A stretch of 50,876 bases of DNA from Amphritea sp. Lineage in GTDB: Bacteria > Pseudomonadota > Gammaproteobacteria > Pseudomonadales > Balneatricaceae. The DNA is taken from contig JAOXSA010000074.1 in NCBI GenBank assembly GCA_025800245.1, positions 1 to 50,876 on the forward strand, read 5' to 3'. Below the pieces are notes generated by a model. The model did not search any database. It was not told where the DNA came from and worked only from the letters and a program-made list of their open reading frames with translations. The position numbers and the translations under genes are program-made. Of the stretch, positions 7,381-15,299 are shown piece by piece (position 1 is the stretch's first letter; each line of letters begins with the position of its first letter).

Positions 7381-8931
7381 CTATCCGGTGCTGAGGTTAA
7401 AACTGAATACGGCGCCGCCTTCCGGCCTGTTTGCCGCCTGCAGCTGACCACCGTGACGCTCGGTCAGGGTACGGCTGATTGCCAGCCCCATCCCCAGACC
7501 ATCGGTCTTGGTGGTAAAAAACTGCCCGAACAGCTGCTCCGGATCGCTAACGGGTAATCCACGGCCCTGATCAAGCACACGAATTATAACCTGATCCGAT
7601 TTATCCAATGAAGCATCCAGCCAGACCTGTCTGTCTGACTCGTCACCGTCACTGCAGGCCTCAATGCCATTCAGAATCAGGTTCAGCAGAATCTGCTCTA
7701 ACTGAATCCGGTCAGCCAGTACCGGCGGCAAGTTGTCTGGCAACCGGTTAGAAAGTTGTACCTGATGACGCCCGGCACTGTGCTGACAGAAACTGATCAG
7801 TTCATCCACCAGCGGTGCCAGATCGAGCAGTTCCCGGCAGGGTTCGGTTTTACGGGTAAAATCCATCATCCGGTGGACAATGTCCCCTGCCCGTAACGCG
7901 GTACTGCCGATCCGCTCCAGAGGTTGAGCAATCTCAGACAGCGGCGTATCAGCACCCATATCCAGTCGCCGCTGTATGCCACGCACATAATTCACCACCG
8001 CTGTCAGCGGCTGATTGACCTCATGAGCAAGACCAGTAGCCATCTCACCCATGGTTATCAGACGACTGGCGTGATCTATCTCCAGCTGATACTGGAGCTT
8101 TTCGGCTTCGGCCTGTTTCACCGCAGTCATATCCCGCGCAACGGTGGAAAAATATTCCAACTGCCCACCCAGCGAACGGTGCGCCAGTACCTCCAGCATC
8201 ACCGGAATCATGCGCTGCTGTGAACGGCTGAACATCTCCGCCTCGCCCCGCCAGCGGCCTTCCTCTTTTGCAACCGGCAGGCCCTGGCTCTGCAACAAGC
8301 CATAACTGTCAGCAGCAAACAGATCCTGCAATCGCAATGGCTGATGGTCTGTCAGCTCCAGCCCCAGCGCCTGACGAGCCGCTTCATTCAGCTGAGTTAT
8401 CCGATGATCCGGTGTCGCAAACGCCACCAGATCACTGCTGTATTCCAGCACCCGGGCCAGACGCTGACTGGCCTGTTCCGCCTCAACCCGACGACTGACA
8501 TCGCGGGAGACCACCAGAATCTCCAGTAGCTCATCAGTATCGGGATCACGGATTGAACGGCTGGTACTTTCCAGCCAGGTATAGTGTCCATCGCGGCAGC
8601 GGAACCTATAGGTGTGGGTATACAGACCGCGTTCATAACTGACGCTGGGGGAACGCCGTTTGAAGTCCTCGACGTCATCGGGATGGTACAGCTCATACGC
8701 TGACATACCGATAATCTCCTCGACACTGTAACCCAGCAGATGGGTCACCGCCGGAGAAGCATAGATAAAGCGCCACTCGCCCGGCGTATGGCGGGAGATC
8801 ATATCGGTGGACTGCTCCGCCATTTCCGCCAGCAACCGGTTACGTTCCGCCTCATCGGCAGGAATCGCCACCGGCCTCCGGGAGGAACGGGACTGTCTGG
8901 TCATGGTTTCCTCAGGCTGACTCATCAACAT
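7381..8931 (-). CDS. PAS-domain sensor histidine kinase
   Basis: A 516-residue, apparently soluble kinase without membrane segments. A first PAS domain (residues about 35-150, with WRFIYASPAVTHLLGYSVEE) and a weaker second PAS (about 155-275) are followed by the HisKA helix with phospho-acceptor His303 in GLAHEVNQPLTAVVNYV. The HATPase domain has the N-box ILLNLILNGIEA, G1 DQGRGLP and G2 GLGMGLAI. The HEVNQPL H-box is of the FixL/DctB type. The signal is unknown; no heme-ligating or cysteine motif is obvious. The ATG at 8931 has GGAG 9 bases upstream; a second ATG is 6 bases in. It pairs with the FixJ-like regulator downstream. Confidence 0.92.
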   Translation of the reverse strand: MLMSQPEETMTRQSRSSRRPVAIPADEAERNRLLAEMAEQSTDMISRHTPGEWRFIYASPAVTHLLGYSVEEIIGMSAYELYHPDDVEDFKRRSPSVSYERGLYTHTYRFRCRDGHYTWLESTSRSIRDPDTDELLEILVVSRDVSRRVEAEQASQRLARVLEYSSDLVAFATPDHRITQLNEAARQALGLELTDHQPLRLQDLFAADSYGLLQSQGLPVAKEEGRWRGEAEMFSRSQQRMIPVMLEVLAHRSLGGQLEYFSTVARDMTAVKQAEAEKLQYQLEIDHASRLITMGEMATGLAHEVNQPLTAVVNYVRGIQRRLDMGADTPLSEIAQPLERIGSTALRAGDIVHRMMDFTRKTEPCRELLDLAPLVDELISFCQHSAGRHQVQLSNRLPDNLPPVLADRIQLEQILLNLILNGIEACSDGDESDRQVWLDASLDKSDQVIIRVLDQGRGLPVSDPEQLFGQFFTTKTDGLGMGLAISRTLTERHGGQLQAANRPEGGAVFSFNLSTG

Positions 8932-8969
8932 AACAGGGTCTCCGATAGTATCAGTCAGACAGTCAGAGG

Positions 8970-10604
8970 TCAGTCCTGCAGCATCTGCCGGAGGGCATAT
9001 TTCTGCACCTTACCGGTGGAGGTCTTGGGCAGTTCGGCAAACACCACTCGCTTAGGGCACTTGAAGTGCGCCATATTGTCGCGACAGAAACTGATGATTG
9101 ATTCAGCATCAACCTCATCATGCTCCGGTTTCAGCGTGACCACCGCGCAGGGCACTTCGCCCCAGTGATCATCTGGCTGAGCCACTACGGCGGCCTCCAG
9201 AATAGCGGGGTGACGAAACAATATATCCTCCACTTCGATGGTGGAGATATTCTCACCACCGGAGATGATGACATCCTTGGAGCGATCCTTTACCTCAATG
9301 TAACCATCGGCATGCCATACCGCCAGATCACCGGTATGAAACCAGCCACCGGAGAACGCTTCGGCGCTGGCAGAAGGGTTCTGCAGGTAACCTTTCATCA
9401 TGGTGTTACCGCGCATCATCACCTCACCCATCACCGTGCCATCACGGTTCACCGGTTCCAGCGTCAACGGATCGGCCACCATCAGTTCAGCCATACCCGG
9501 TGCCCGGACACCCTGACGGGCCATCTTCGCTGCCCGCTGATCCATCGGCAGTTCATCCCACGCCTGCTGATAAGAGCAGAACACACTGGGGCCATAGGTT
9601 TCGGTCAGACCGTAGGCATGCACCACCTGAATACCCAGCGCCTCGATACCCTCGATAATCGCCGCTGGCGGCGCGGCACCTCCAGTAGTGACCGTAACGG
9701 GATGATCCACAATAGGTCCATCGTCCGGCGCAGCGTTCAGCAACATATTCAGCACCACCGGAGCGCCGCAGAAATGGGTTACGCCGTGATCCTGAATTGC
9801 CGAAAATACCCGCTCTGGCTGCAGATGACGCAGACATACATGCGTACCGGCAACCGCGGTGACCGCCCAGGGATAACACCAGCCATTGCAATGGAACATC
9901 GGCAGGGTCCAGAGATAGACCGCATGAGGTGGCAGGTTCTGCCCCAGAATATTGCTCATAGCATTGAGATAAGCGCCCCGGTGGTGATACACCACCCCTT
10001 TCGGATTCCCGGTGGTGCCGGAGGTGTAGTTAAGCGCAATTGCCTGCCACTCATCCGCAGGCGGCTGCCAATCGAACTGTTCATCACCTTCATTCAACAG
10101 TTGTTCATAAGTGATCTGTCCCAGCAACTTGCCGCCTTCAAACTGAGGATCATCGACATCGATCACCAGCGGTTGTTGCTGCGACATCTTCAGCGCACGC
10201 TCTGCCGTTGTGGAAAACTCACGATCGGTGATCATCACTTTCGCCCGGCCATGCTCCAGCATAAAGCTGACAGTCTCGGCATCCAGTCGGGTATTCTGGG
10301 TATTCAGCACCGCGCCGATCATCGGTACGGCAAAGTGCAGCTCCAGCATCTCCGGAATGTTCGGCAGCATGACCGCCACCGTATCACCTTCACCAATGCC
10401 CCGCTGCTGTAATGCTGAAGCCAGCCTCAGGCAACGCTGATAGGTCTCTTTCCAGCTGCGCTGTACTGACCCATAAACCACAGCAGGGTGATCCGGATAG
10501 ACACTGGCTGCCCGCTCAATGAAGCCCACCGGGCTCAGGGCTGCGTAGTTGGCCGGATTCTGTTCCAGCCCCATGCTGTACGGATTGTTATTGTTATTTT
10601 CCAT
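8970..10604 (-). CDS. AMP-binding acyl-CoA synthetase
   Basis: A 544-residue ATP-dependent acid:CoA ligase that forms acyl-adenylate and then acyl-CoA. It shows the P-loop YTSGTTGNPKGVVYHHRG (about residues 190-210), the YGLTET motif (about 335), the WFHTGD segment and the C-terminal catalytic Lys region KTSTGKVQKYALR. Its length and the N-terminal PVGFIERAASVYPDHPAVVYG segment resemble the medium-chain/DmdB-like (methylmercaptopropionyl-CoA ligase) group. Substrate chain length cannot be set from sequence. A strong GGAGG lies 5 bases before ATG 10604. Neighbours are a MaoC hydratase and a broken isochorismatase gene upstream and the PAS kinase 38 bases downstream. Confidence 0.92.
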   Translation of the reverse strand: MENNNNNPYSMGLEQNPANYAALSPVGFIERAASVYPDHPAVVYGSVQRSWKETYQRCLRLASALQQRGIGEGDTVAVMLPNIPEMLELHFAVPMIGAVLNTQNTRLDAETVSFMLEHGRAKVMITDREFSTTAERALKMSQQQPLVIDVDDPQFEGGKLLGQITYEQLLNEGDEQFDWQPPADEWQAIALNYTSGTTGNPKGVVYHHRGAYLNAMSNILGQNLPPHAVYLWTLPMFHCNGWCYPWAVTAVAGTHVCLRHLQPERVFSAIQDHGVTHFCGAPVVLNMLLNAAPDDGPIVDHPVTVTTGGAAPPAAIIEGIEALGIQVVHAYGLTETYGPSVFCSYQQAWDELPMDQRAAKMARQGVRAPGMAELMVADPLTLEPVNRDGTVMGEVMMRGNTMMKGYLQNPSASAEAFSGGWFHTGDLAVWHADGYIEVKDRSKDVIISGGENISTIEVEDILFRHPAILEAAVVAQPDDHWGEVPCAVVTLKPEHDEVDAESIISFCRDNMAHFKCPKRVVFAELPKTSTGKVQKYALRQMLQD

Positions 10605-10621
10605 ACCTGCCTCCGTGTTAT

Positions 10622-11166
10622 TTAACGCAGAAATTTCATGCTGAAGTCGCGGAATTCCGGCACATCAGAACGCATCATCCACTCAAAGCCGACCATCTCC
10701 CGGGTCACGATCTTCACACCCTCATCCCGCATCCGGGCAATAGCATATTCGGTGTCGACCAGATTACGGGCAGAAATAGCATCCGCGACCACAAACACTT
10801 TTTTACCCTGCTCTTTTAATCGCAACGCACTCTGCATCACACAGGCGTGAGCTTCCATTCCGCAAATGACGATCTCTTCCCGGTCCAGCGCCTCAATCCG
10901 GGCGCTACATTCCGGCGAATCCGCGCAGGAGAAGAAGGTCTTACCGATAAAATCCTCTTCCGGCAGCAGCGACTTCAGCTCTTCGGTGGTCGGCCCCACC
11001 CCCTGAGGGTACTGTTCTGATCCCAGTACCGGCACCTCAACCAGCTGCGCCAGCTCCATCAGCCAGCGACACCCTTTCACCAGTGTTCATTCTCATGGAC
11101 ACCCGGCAAAAGACGGGCCTGAACATCGATCACCAGCAGGGCGCTCTTATCTCGGTTTATCAGCAC
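10622..11166 (-). pseudogene. Isochorismatase-family hydrolase, frameshifted
   Basis: Two frames together encode one YcaC-like cysteine hydrolase of about 181 residues. The 5' part starts at GTG 11166 behind AAGGAG (6-base spacing) and reads SALLVIDVQARLLPGVHENE with the catalytic Asp. It then hits TGA at 11077-11079. The 3' part, one base out of frame, continues directly with LVKGCRWLMELAQLVEVPVL and carries the catalytic Lys (GKTFFSC) and Cys (HACVMQ). The total of 545 bases is one short of a whole number of codons, so a single base is missing near 11080-11088. No slippery heptamer is present. It is either a true pseudogene or a sequencing error. The family hydrolyses small amide or ester substrates; the role here is unknown. 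Confidence 0.85.
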
Positions 11167-11191
11167 CGTTTTCTCCTTAAATTCAGCGCTG

Positions 11192-11626
11192 TTATTCTGT
11201 TGGTCGACGGTCAACCAGATTGGTCGCCACACCGGCCGCCACAACTTTGTCTTTCACCGTGCAGACTGTTTCCAGCACCACCCGACGTCGCTCGGTATTA
11301 ATCTCCAGGACTTTGGCGGTGGCCGTGACGGTATCGCCGATATAGACCGGCGCTTTGAACTTAAGCTGCTGATCGACATAGATAGCCCCCGGCCCTGGCA
11401 TCCGGGTGCCCAGTACCGCAGAGATCAGTGCCGCGCTATACATACCGTGGACGATACGCTGACCAAACATCGTCTGAGCGGCATATTCGGCATTGATGTG
11501 CACCGGATTATCATCACCGGATACACCGGCAAACAGCACCACATCCGCTTCAGTAACGGTCTTGGCATAGCTGGCGGTCATACCCACTTCCAGATCTTCC
11601 AGGTAGTAGCCGTGCAGTTCATCCAT
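11192..11626 (-). CDS. MaoC-family (R)-specific enoyl-CoA hydratase
   Basis: A 144-residue single hot-dog-fold hydratase. The catalytic Asp/His motif is in FAGVSGDDNPVHINAEYA (about residues 32-49), followed by FGQRIVHGMYSAALISAVLG, both typical of PhaJ/MaoC enzymes. These interconvert trans-2-enoyl-CoA and (R)-3-hydroxyacyl-CoA. GGGGAT lies upstream of ATG 11626. It is the first gene of the minus-strand run leading to the isochorismatase-like gene, acyl-CoA synthetase and two-component system. It is divergent from malonyl-CoA decarboxylase. Together with the PhaB-type reductase at 13238 it could supply or consume (R)-3-hydroxyacyl-CoA. Confidence 0.92.
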   Translation of the reverse strand: MDELHGYYLEDLEVGMTASYAKTVTEADVVLFAGVSGDDNPVHINAEYAAQTMFGQRIVHGMYSAALISAVLGTRMPGPGAIYVDQQLKFKAPVYIGDTVTATAKVLEINTERRRVVLETVCTVKDKVVAAGVATNLVDRRPTE

Positions 11627-11685
11627 CGTTTTATCCCCTTACGTATTTGTTGTTATTCCGATCAACAGTAAAGGTTTACACTTAC

Positions 11686-11711
11686 AAAACCAAGTATTAA
11701 CCCTTGGTTTT
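11686..11711. promoter_or_regulatory. Perfect 9-bp inverted repeat in the MaoC / malonyl-CoA decarboxylase divergent promoter region
   Basis: AAAACCAAG (11686-11694) and CTTGGTTTT (11703-11711) are perfect inverted copies with an 8-base centre. They lie in the 156-base AT-rich region between the divergent starts at 11626 and 11783. Placement suggests an operator that co-regulates the two transcripts. The T-run after the right arm also makes it terminator-like, but no gene ends here. No regulator for it is encoded in the window apart from the FixJ-like protein. Confidence 0.5.
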
Positions 11712-11782
11712 TTAAATTTTATTTGCTAGCTTACCCTCAATCATAAATATTCATCCCGGCTTTTCAGTCGATGGAGGTTCCC

Positions 11783-13159
11783 ATGGCCGCAACCGCCCGC
11801 CCCCATAGTTCCGGTGTTTCAGGCAGCTCATTACTGGGGCGGACGCTGAAACGACTCCAGCGCCTGTGGCGTGAACCGGAAAGCACGGCGCAACTTACAC
11901 CGCTGCAGTTGAGTCCGGAACTGAACAGTGAGGATCTGGATAAACTGACTGAGTGGATGGATGCCTGTCTGCGCAAGGATGGTGACAGTGTCACGGCCCG
12001 TAACCGTGCTGCAGTACTGGGGCGTAACTACCTGAGCCTGAGTGATGAGGGTCGACTGCGCTTTCTGATGTTGCTGGCTGAGCGTTATGATCTTGACCAT
12101 CAGGCGGTAGAACAGAGTTTTCAGCACTGGAGCCAGGCAGAACCGGAGCAGAAATATGAAGCCGACCAGCAACTGCGCGAAGCCCTGGAACCGCCCCGCC
12201 TGCGACTGCTGACCCAGTTCAGCTCACTGCCCGAAGGGGTCCGCTTTCTGGTGGATATGCGCGCGGATCTGCTGCGTCTGAGACAGGATTATCCACAGCT
12301 GGCCGGACTGGAAGCGGACCTGAAGCGGTTGTTGATCAGTTGGTTTGATATCGGCCTGTTACAACTGGAGCAACTGAGCTGGCAGTCCAGCGCCGAAGTA
12401 CTGGAAAAGCTGATCGCCTATGAAGCAGTACATGCAATTCAGAGCTGGGACGATCTGAAAAATCGTCTCGATTCCGACCGTCGCTGCTTCGCGTTCTTCC
12501 ATCCAAGCATGCCGGCAGAACCGCTGATCTTCGTTGAAGTCGCCCTGGTACAGGGGTTGGCAGACAACGTTCAGCAACTGCTGGATCAGGACGCACCATC
12601 ACTGGAGCCGGAACAGGCTGATACCGCAATTTTCTATTCCATCTCCAACGCTCAGCCGGGGCTGGCGGGGATCAGCTTCGGTAACTTCCTGATTAAACAA
12701 GTGGTGAACCTGCTACAGAAGGATCTACCCGGATTACAGCAGTTTTCAACCCTGTCGCCTATTCCTGGCTTCTGCCGCTGGCTGGAACAACAGGATAAAA
12801 CAACTCTGGAGCAGCTGCCCGGTGGCGCTCTTCTGAACAGCCTGCCCGAGCCTCATAGTCCGGATCAGAAAGACTACCGTGAAGCACTGATCGGACTCGT
12901 TACCCATTACCTCAGTCAGGCATCCGGTAAAAAGCACTTTGCCAGAGATCCTGTGGCTCACTTCCACCTTAGTAACGGCGCCCGGATCGAACAGATTAAC
13001 TGGCAGGCCGACATCTCTGAGCGGGGCCTGCGACAGTCAGCCGGCTTGATGGTGAATTACCTGTACCAATTGCCGCACATCGAAGCCCGTAGCCAGCAGT
13101 ACATTCTGCTGGGTGAACGGGCTATCGCACCGGACTTAAACAATTACCTTAAACCTTAG
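11783..13159 (+). CDS. Malonyl-CoA decarboxylase
   Basis: Decarboxylates malonyl-CoA to acetyl-CoA, draining the fatty-acid precursor or completing malonate use. Family landmarks are the FFHPSMPAEPLIFVEVALV segment, FYSISNAQPGLAGISFGNF, the FSTLSPIPGFCRWL motif and the C-terminal HFHLSNGARIEQINWQADIS block with the active-site His, ending in a typical RSQQYILL tail. The frame opens at ATG 11771, but GGAGG at 11774-11778 is correctly placed before ATG 11783, which I chose (458 residues). It heads a plus-strand pair with the PhaB-type reductase. No malonate decarboxylase or malonyl-CoA synthetase is labelled nearby, though the divergent acyl-CoA synthetase could in principle activate an acid that feeds this step. 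Confidence 0.93.
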   Translation: MAATARPHSSGVSGSSLLGRTLKRLQRLWREPESTAQLTPLQLSPELNSEDLDKLTEWMDACLRKDGDSVTARNRAAVLGRNYLSLSDEGRLRFLMLLAERYDLDHQAVEQSFQHWSQAEPEQKYEADQQLREALEPPRLRLLTQFSSLPEGVRFLVDMRADLLRLRQDYPQLAGLEADLKRLLISWFDIGLLQLEQLSWQSSAEVLEKLIAYEAVHAIQSWDDLKNRLDSDRRCFAFFHPSMPAEPLIFVEVALVQGLADNVQQLLDQDAPSLEPEQADTAIFYSISNAQPGLAGISFGNFLIKQVVNLLQKDLPGLQQFSTLSPIPGFCRWLEQQDKTTLEQLPGGALLNSLPEPHSPDQKDYREALIGLVTHYLSQASGKKHFARDPVAHFHLSNGARIEQINWQADISERGLRQSAGLMVNYLYQLPHIEARSQQYILLGERAIAPDLNNYLKP

Positions 13160-13221
13160 AACTTACGTCTTAGAACATAGGCCTTAAAACTTACGCCTTA
13201 AAAAATAGCCCTTAAAATAAG
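13147..13221 (+). repeat. Degenerate tandem repeat, about 13-15 bp unit, six copies
   Basis: Six consecutive variants of CCTTAAAACTTACG run from the last codons of malonyl-CoA decarboxylase to the ribosome site of the next gene: CCTTAAA (short), CCTTAGAACTTACGT, CTTAGAACATAGG, CCTTAAAACTTACG, CCTTAAAAAATAG and CCCTTAAAATAAG. The first copy lies in the coding region and the second supplies the stop codon (TAG). The array fills the whole intergenic gap. It may be slippage-generated filler or a regulator-binding array. Confidence 0.7.
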
Positions 13222-13237
13222 AATGAAGGAACAACTC

Positions 13238-13981
13238 ATGACTCAACGTATCGCAGTCGTTACCGGCGCCAATGGCGGACTCGGTGAAACCATGTGCAAA
13301 GCCCTGTGTGATCAGGGCCGCAAAGTGATCGGCACCTACCTGCCAACCGATGAAGAGAACGCTAAGAACTGGCAGCAGCAGATGCAGGAACAGGGCTACG
13401 AGCTGGCCATCTATCCACTGGATGTCACCGACTATGACAACTGCTGCAGCATGATTGCGACCGTTGAACAGGAGCAGGGCCCGATCGATATTCTGGTCAA
13501 CAATGCCGGCATCACCCGGGATGCACCGCTGAAACGGATGCAGCCTGAGCAATGGCAGGCGGTACTGCGCACTAACCTCGATTCCATGTACAACATGTGT
13601 CAGCCGGTGTTTGATGCCATGTGCAGCCGTGGTTTTGGCCGTATTGTGAATATCTCATCTCTGAACGGTGAACAGGGCCAGTTCGGTCAGGCTAACTACT
13701 CAGCGGCGAAAGCAGGGATCTACGGTTTCACCAAGGCGATTGCTAAAGAAGGTGCGCGAAAAGGGGTGACGGTAAACGCGGTATCTCCGGGCTTTATCGA
13801 TACGCCGATGGTACGTCAGGTCCCTGAAAACGTGTTGGAATCGATTATTGCTGGTATTCCTGTTGGCCGTCTGGGTCAGCCGGAAGAGATCGCCCGGGCG
13901 GTAGCGTTCCTGACCGCCGAGGATGCTGGCTATATCACCGGTACCAATATCTCGGTGAACGGCGGCGAGTATATGAGCTGA
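13238..13981 (+). CDS. phaB: Acetoacetyl-CoA reductase (PhaB-type SDR)
   Basis: A 247-residue NADPH-dependent short-chain dehydrogenase that reduces acetoacetyl-CoA to (R)-3-hydroxybutyryl-CoA. The TGANGGLG cofactor loop, NNAGITRD, the catalytic Ser (NISSLNG), the GQFGQANYSAAKAG motif with Tyr-x3-Lys and the C-terminal NGGEYMS match PhaB more closely than FabG. The frame opens at 13223, but AAGGA at 13226-13230 is set for ATG 13238, which also fits the family length. It follows malonyl-CoA decarboxylase across a short tandem repeat. No PHA synthase or thiolase is in the window, so its link to polyhydroxybutyrate is inferred from homology only. Confidence 0.88.
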   Translation: MTQRIAVVTGANGGLGETMCKALCDQGRKVIGTYLPTDEENAKNWQQQMQEQGYELAIYPLDVTDYDNCCSMIATVEQEQGPIDILVNNAGITRDAPLKRMQPEQWQAVLRTNLDSMYNMCQPVFDAMCSRGFGRIVNISSLNGEQGQFGQANYSAAKAGIYGFTKAIAKEGARKGVTVNAVSPGFIDTPMVRQVPENVLESIIAGIPVGRLGQPEEIARAVAFLTAEDAGYITGTNISVNGGEYMS

Positions 13982-13999
13982 TTCAGCAGTAGAGCCAGC

Positions 14000-14026
14000 A
14001 GGCCTGATACAGAGTGCATCAGGCCT
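14000..14026. terminator. Bidirectional hairpin between convergent genes
   Basis: AGGCCTGAT (14000-14008) and ATCAGGCCT (14018-14026) form a perfect 9-bp stem with a 9-base loop between the phaB stop and the stop of the convergent unknown gene at 14054. The following T-run is poor. Just beyond it, a 14-15-base unit (ATCCGGTTCAGTGAT, then ATCGGTTCAGTGAG) is tandemly duplicated and runs into the stop codon of the convergent gene. Confidence 0.5.
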
Positions 14027-14053
14027 CAGTTTATCCGGTTCAGTGATATCGGT

Positions 14054-14566
14054 TCAGTGAGCAACCGGAGTCACCGCTGGCTCAGGTTCAGGAGCAGTCT
14101 GGACACTCACCCACCCAGCAGCCACCATCACCTGCTGCAGCATATGCTCAAATGAGTAACGCTGACCCGGCGGCAAAGTCAGAGTAACCCCTTCGCCCTC
14201 TCCAGGCAGCATATTCAGTCTGACCAGCTTACCTTCGGAATTAATATCGATCCGTTCCACCAGAATGCCCTCTTCACCCAATGGATAAGACAGCGCCTGG
14301 TCCTGAAAAGGCGTATCAAAGTCCGCCTGCTGCACAGCATCCTGTTTTTCCATCTGCCCCAGCACCTGCTGCTGTTCCGGCTCCAGATGGCTGGCAGTGT
14401 TCTCAGTCGGAAAGTTGTGGGTCTGGAACAGATGGCTCATCCGCAGCGCCAGCCGGCGTGTCCACCAGGCCCGGTACTCCTTACCATTCTCGGTGGCTCT
14501 GATCAGAATCCGGTCCTGAATCTGGTCATAAGTCATATTGATCTGATTCTGCATATCAGCCATCAC
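14054..14566 (-). CDS. Uncharacterised protein at the end of the xerC-yigB operon
   Basis: I do not recognise this 170-residue protein. It has no signal peptide or membrane segment. The N-terminal half is polar and probably helical (ADMQNQINMTYDQIQDRILI, then a Trp/Arg-rich RAWWTRRLALRMSHLF segment). The middle is acidic and glutamine-rich, and the C-terminal third has short beta-prone stretches (LVERIDINSEGKLVRLNML, VTLTLPPGQRYSFEHML) before a Pro/Glu tail. It starts 7 bases after the yigB stop behind GAGG, so it is probably the last gene of the lptM-lysA-dapF-DUF484-xerC-yigB transcript. Codon use looks like its neighbours'. Function is unknown. Confidence 0.75.
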   Translation of the reverse strand: MMADMQNQINMTYDQIQDRILIRATENGKEYRAWWTRRLALRMSHLFQTHNFPTENTASHLEPEQQQVLGQMEKQDAVQQADFDTPFQDQALSYPLGEEGILVERIDINSEGKLVRLNMLPGEGEGVTLTLPPGQRYSFEHMLQQVMVAAGWVSVQTAPEPEPAVTPVAH

Positions 14567-14573
14567 TCAAACC

Positions 14574-15299
14574 TCACAGAGTCGCACGACGTCCGGCCTG
14601 TTCCGCAATTTCCTGCACCGCCTGTGGGATATCGGAGAGGCAAGTGACATCACGGCTGGCACGCTCACCGGCATTCCAGGCTTTATCATTGAGATTGACC
14701 CAGATGGTCCAGATACCGAGATTATTCGCGCCCTCAATATCATGTACAGGATTATCGCCGATGTGGATAACCTGATCCGGTTGCAGGCCGGTTTTCTCGA
14801 GCATCTTTTCAAACATCAGTGGGTGCGGTTTCTCAGTACCCACGCCATCAGCGTTAAAGGCGAAATCAAAAATATCGCCCAGACCAACCCGGTTAACATC
14901 GGCATTACCGTTACTCAGTGCTCCGATACGGTAACCCTCACTGTGCAAGGCCTCCAGCATCGAACGAGCATGCTCAAAGAACTCCACTTCATTACGGGCT
15001 GCAATAAACACTTCAAACGCTTGCAGAGTAATCGCTTCGGCTTCTTCTTTGCTGTAACCGGCCTGCTCCAGACCGATCTCCAGTTGCCGCAGGCGGATCT
15101 GGGTCACACTGTGGCCGATCTCCGGATAACGCTGCAATGCCTGCTGCTTGAGGGATTCAAAATCACTGAGCTGATGACACTTAACGAATGCCTCGGCATT
15201 TTCACTGAGCCAGCTGTACAGGGTTCTGTTAGCCTGAGAGATCACCGGATCAACAGCCCACAGGGTGTCGTCCAGATCGAAGGTAATACATTTAATCAT
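14574..15299 (-). CDS. yigB: HAD-family hydrolase, YigB-like phosphatase
   Basis: A HAD-IA phosphatase of 241 residues. Motif I is FDLDDTLW (nucleophile Asp8, general acid Asp10), motif II is LSNGN, and motif IV is HIGDNPVHDIEGANN near the C-terminus. E. coli YigB dephosphorylates the riboflavin precursor 5-amino-6-ribitylamino-uracil phosphate and FMN. Here the gene also directly follows xerC, supporting that assignment. The frame is open to 15380, but ATG 15299 starts the conserved MIKCITFDLDD sequence and overlaps the xerC stop by 8 bases. Exact substrate is inferred from synteny. Confidence 0.85.
   Translation of the reverse strand: MIKCITFDLDDTLWAVDPVISQANRTLYSWLSENAEAFVKCHQLSDFESLKQQALQRYPEIGHSVTQIRLRQLEIGLEQAGYSKEEAEAITLQAFEVFIAARNEVEFFEHARSMLEALHSEGYRIGALSNGNADVNRVGLGDIFDFAFNADGVGTEKPHPLMFEKMLEKTGLQPDQVIHIGDNPVHDIEGANNLGIWTIWVNLNDKAWNAGERASRDVTCLSDIPQAVQEIAEQAGRRATL

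Noticed and set aside
9120-10412. 430-residue open frame on the plus strand, opposite the acyl-CoA synthetase
   Set aside because: It is rich in His, Arg and Gln with no recognised motif, lies fully antisense to a clear family member, and looks like a shadow of its codon use.
11077-11090. Programmed ribosomal frameshift in the isochorismatase-like gene
   Set aside because: There is no slippery heptamer and no downstream stimulatory structure is evident; a mutation or sequencing error is simpler.
11686-11711. The inverted repeat as a rho-independent terminator
   Set aside because: It has a T-run, but it lies between two divergent start codons, so there is no transcript to end; an operator is the better reading.
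13147-13221. Tandem repeats considered as a CRISPR array
   Set aside because: Units are short, contiguous and degenerate, with no spacers and no cas genes nearby.
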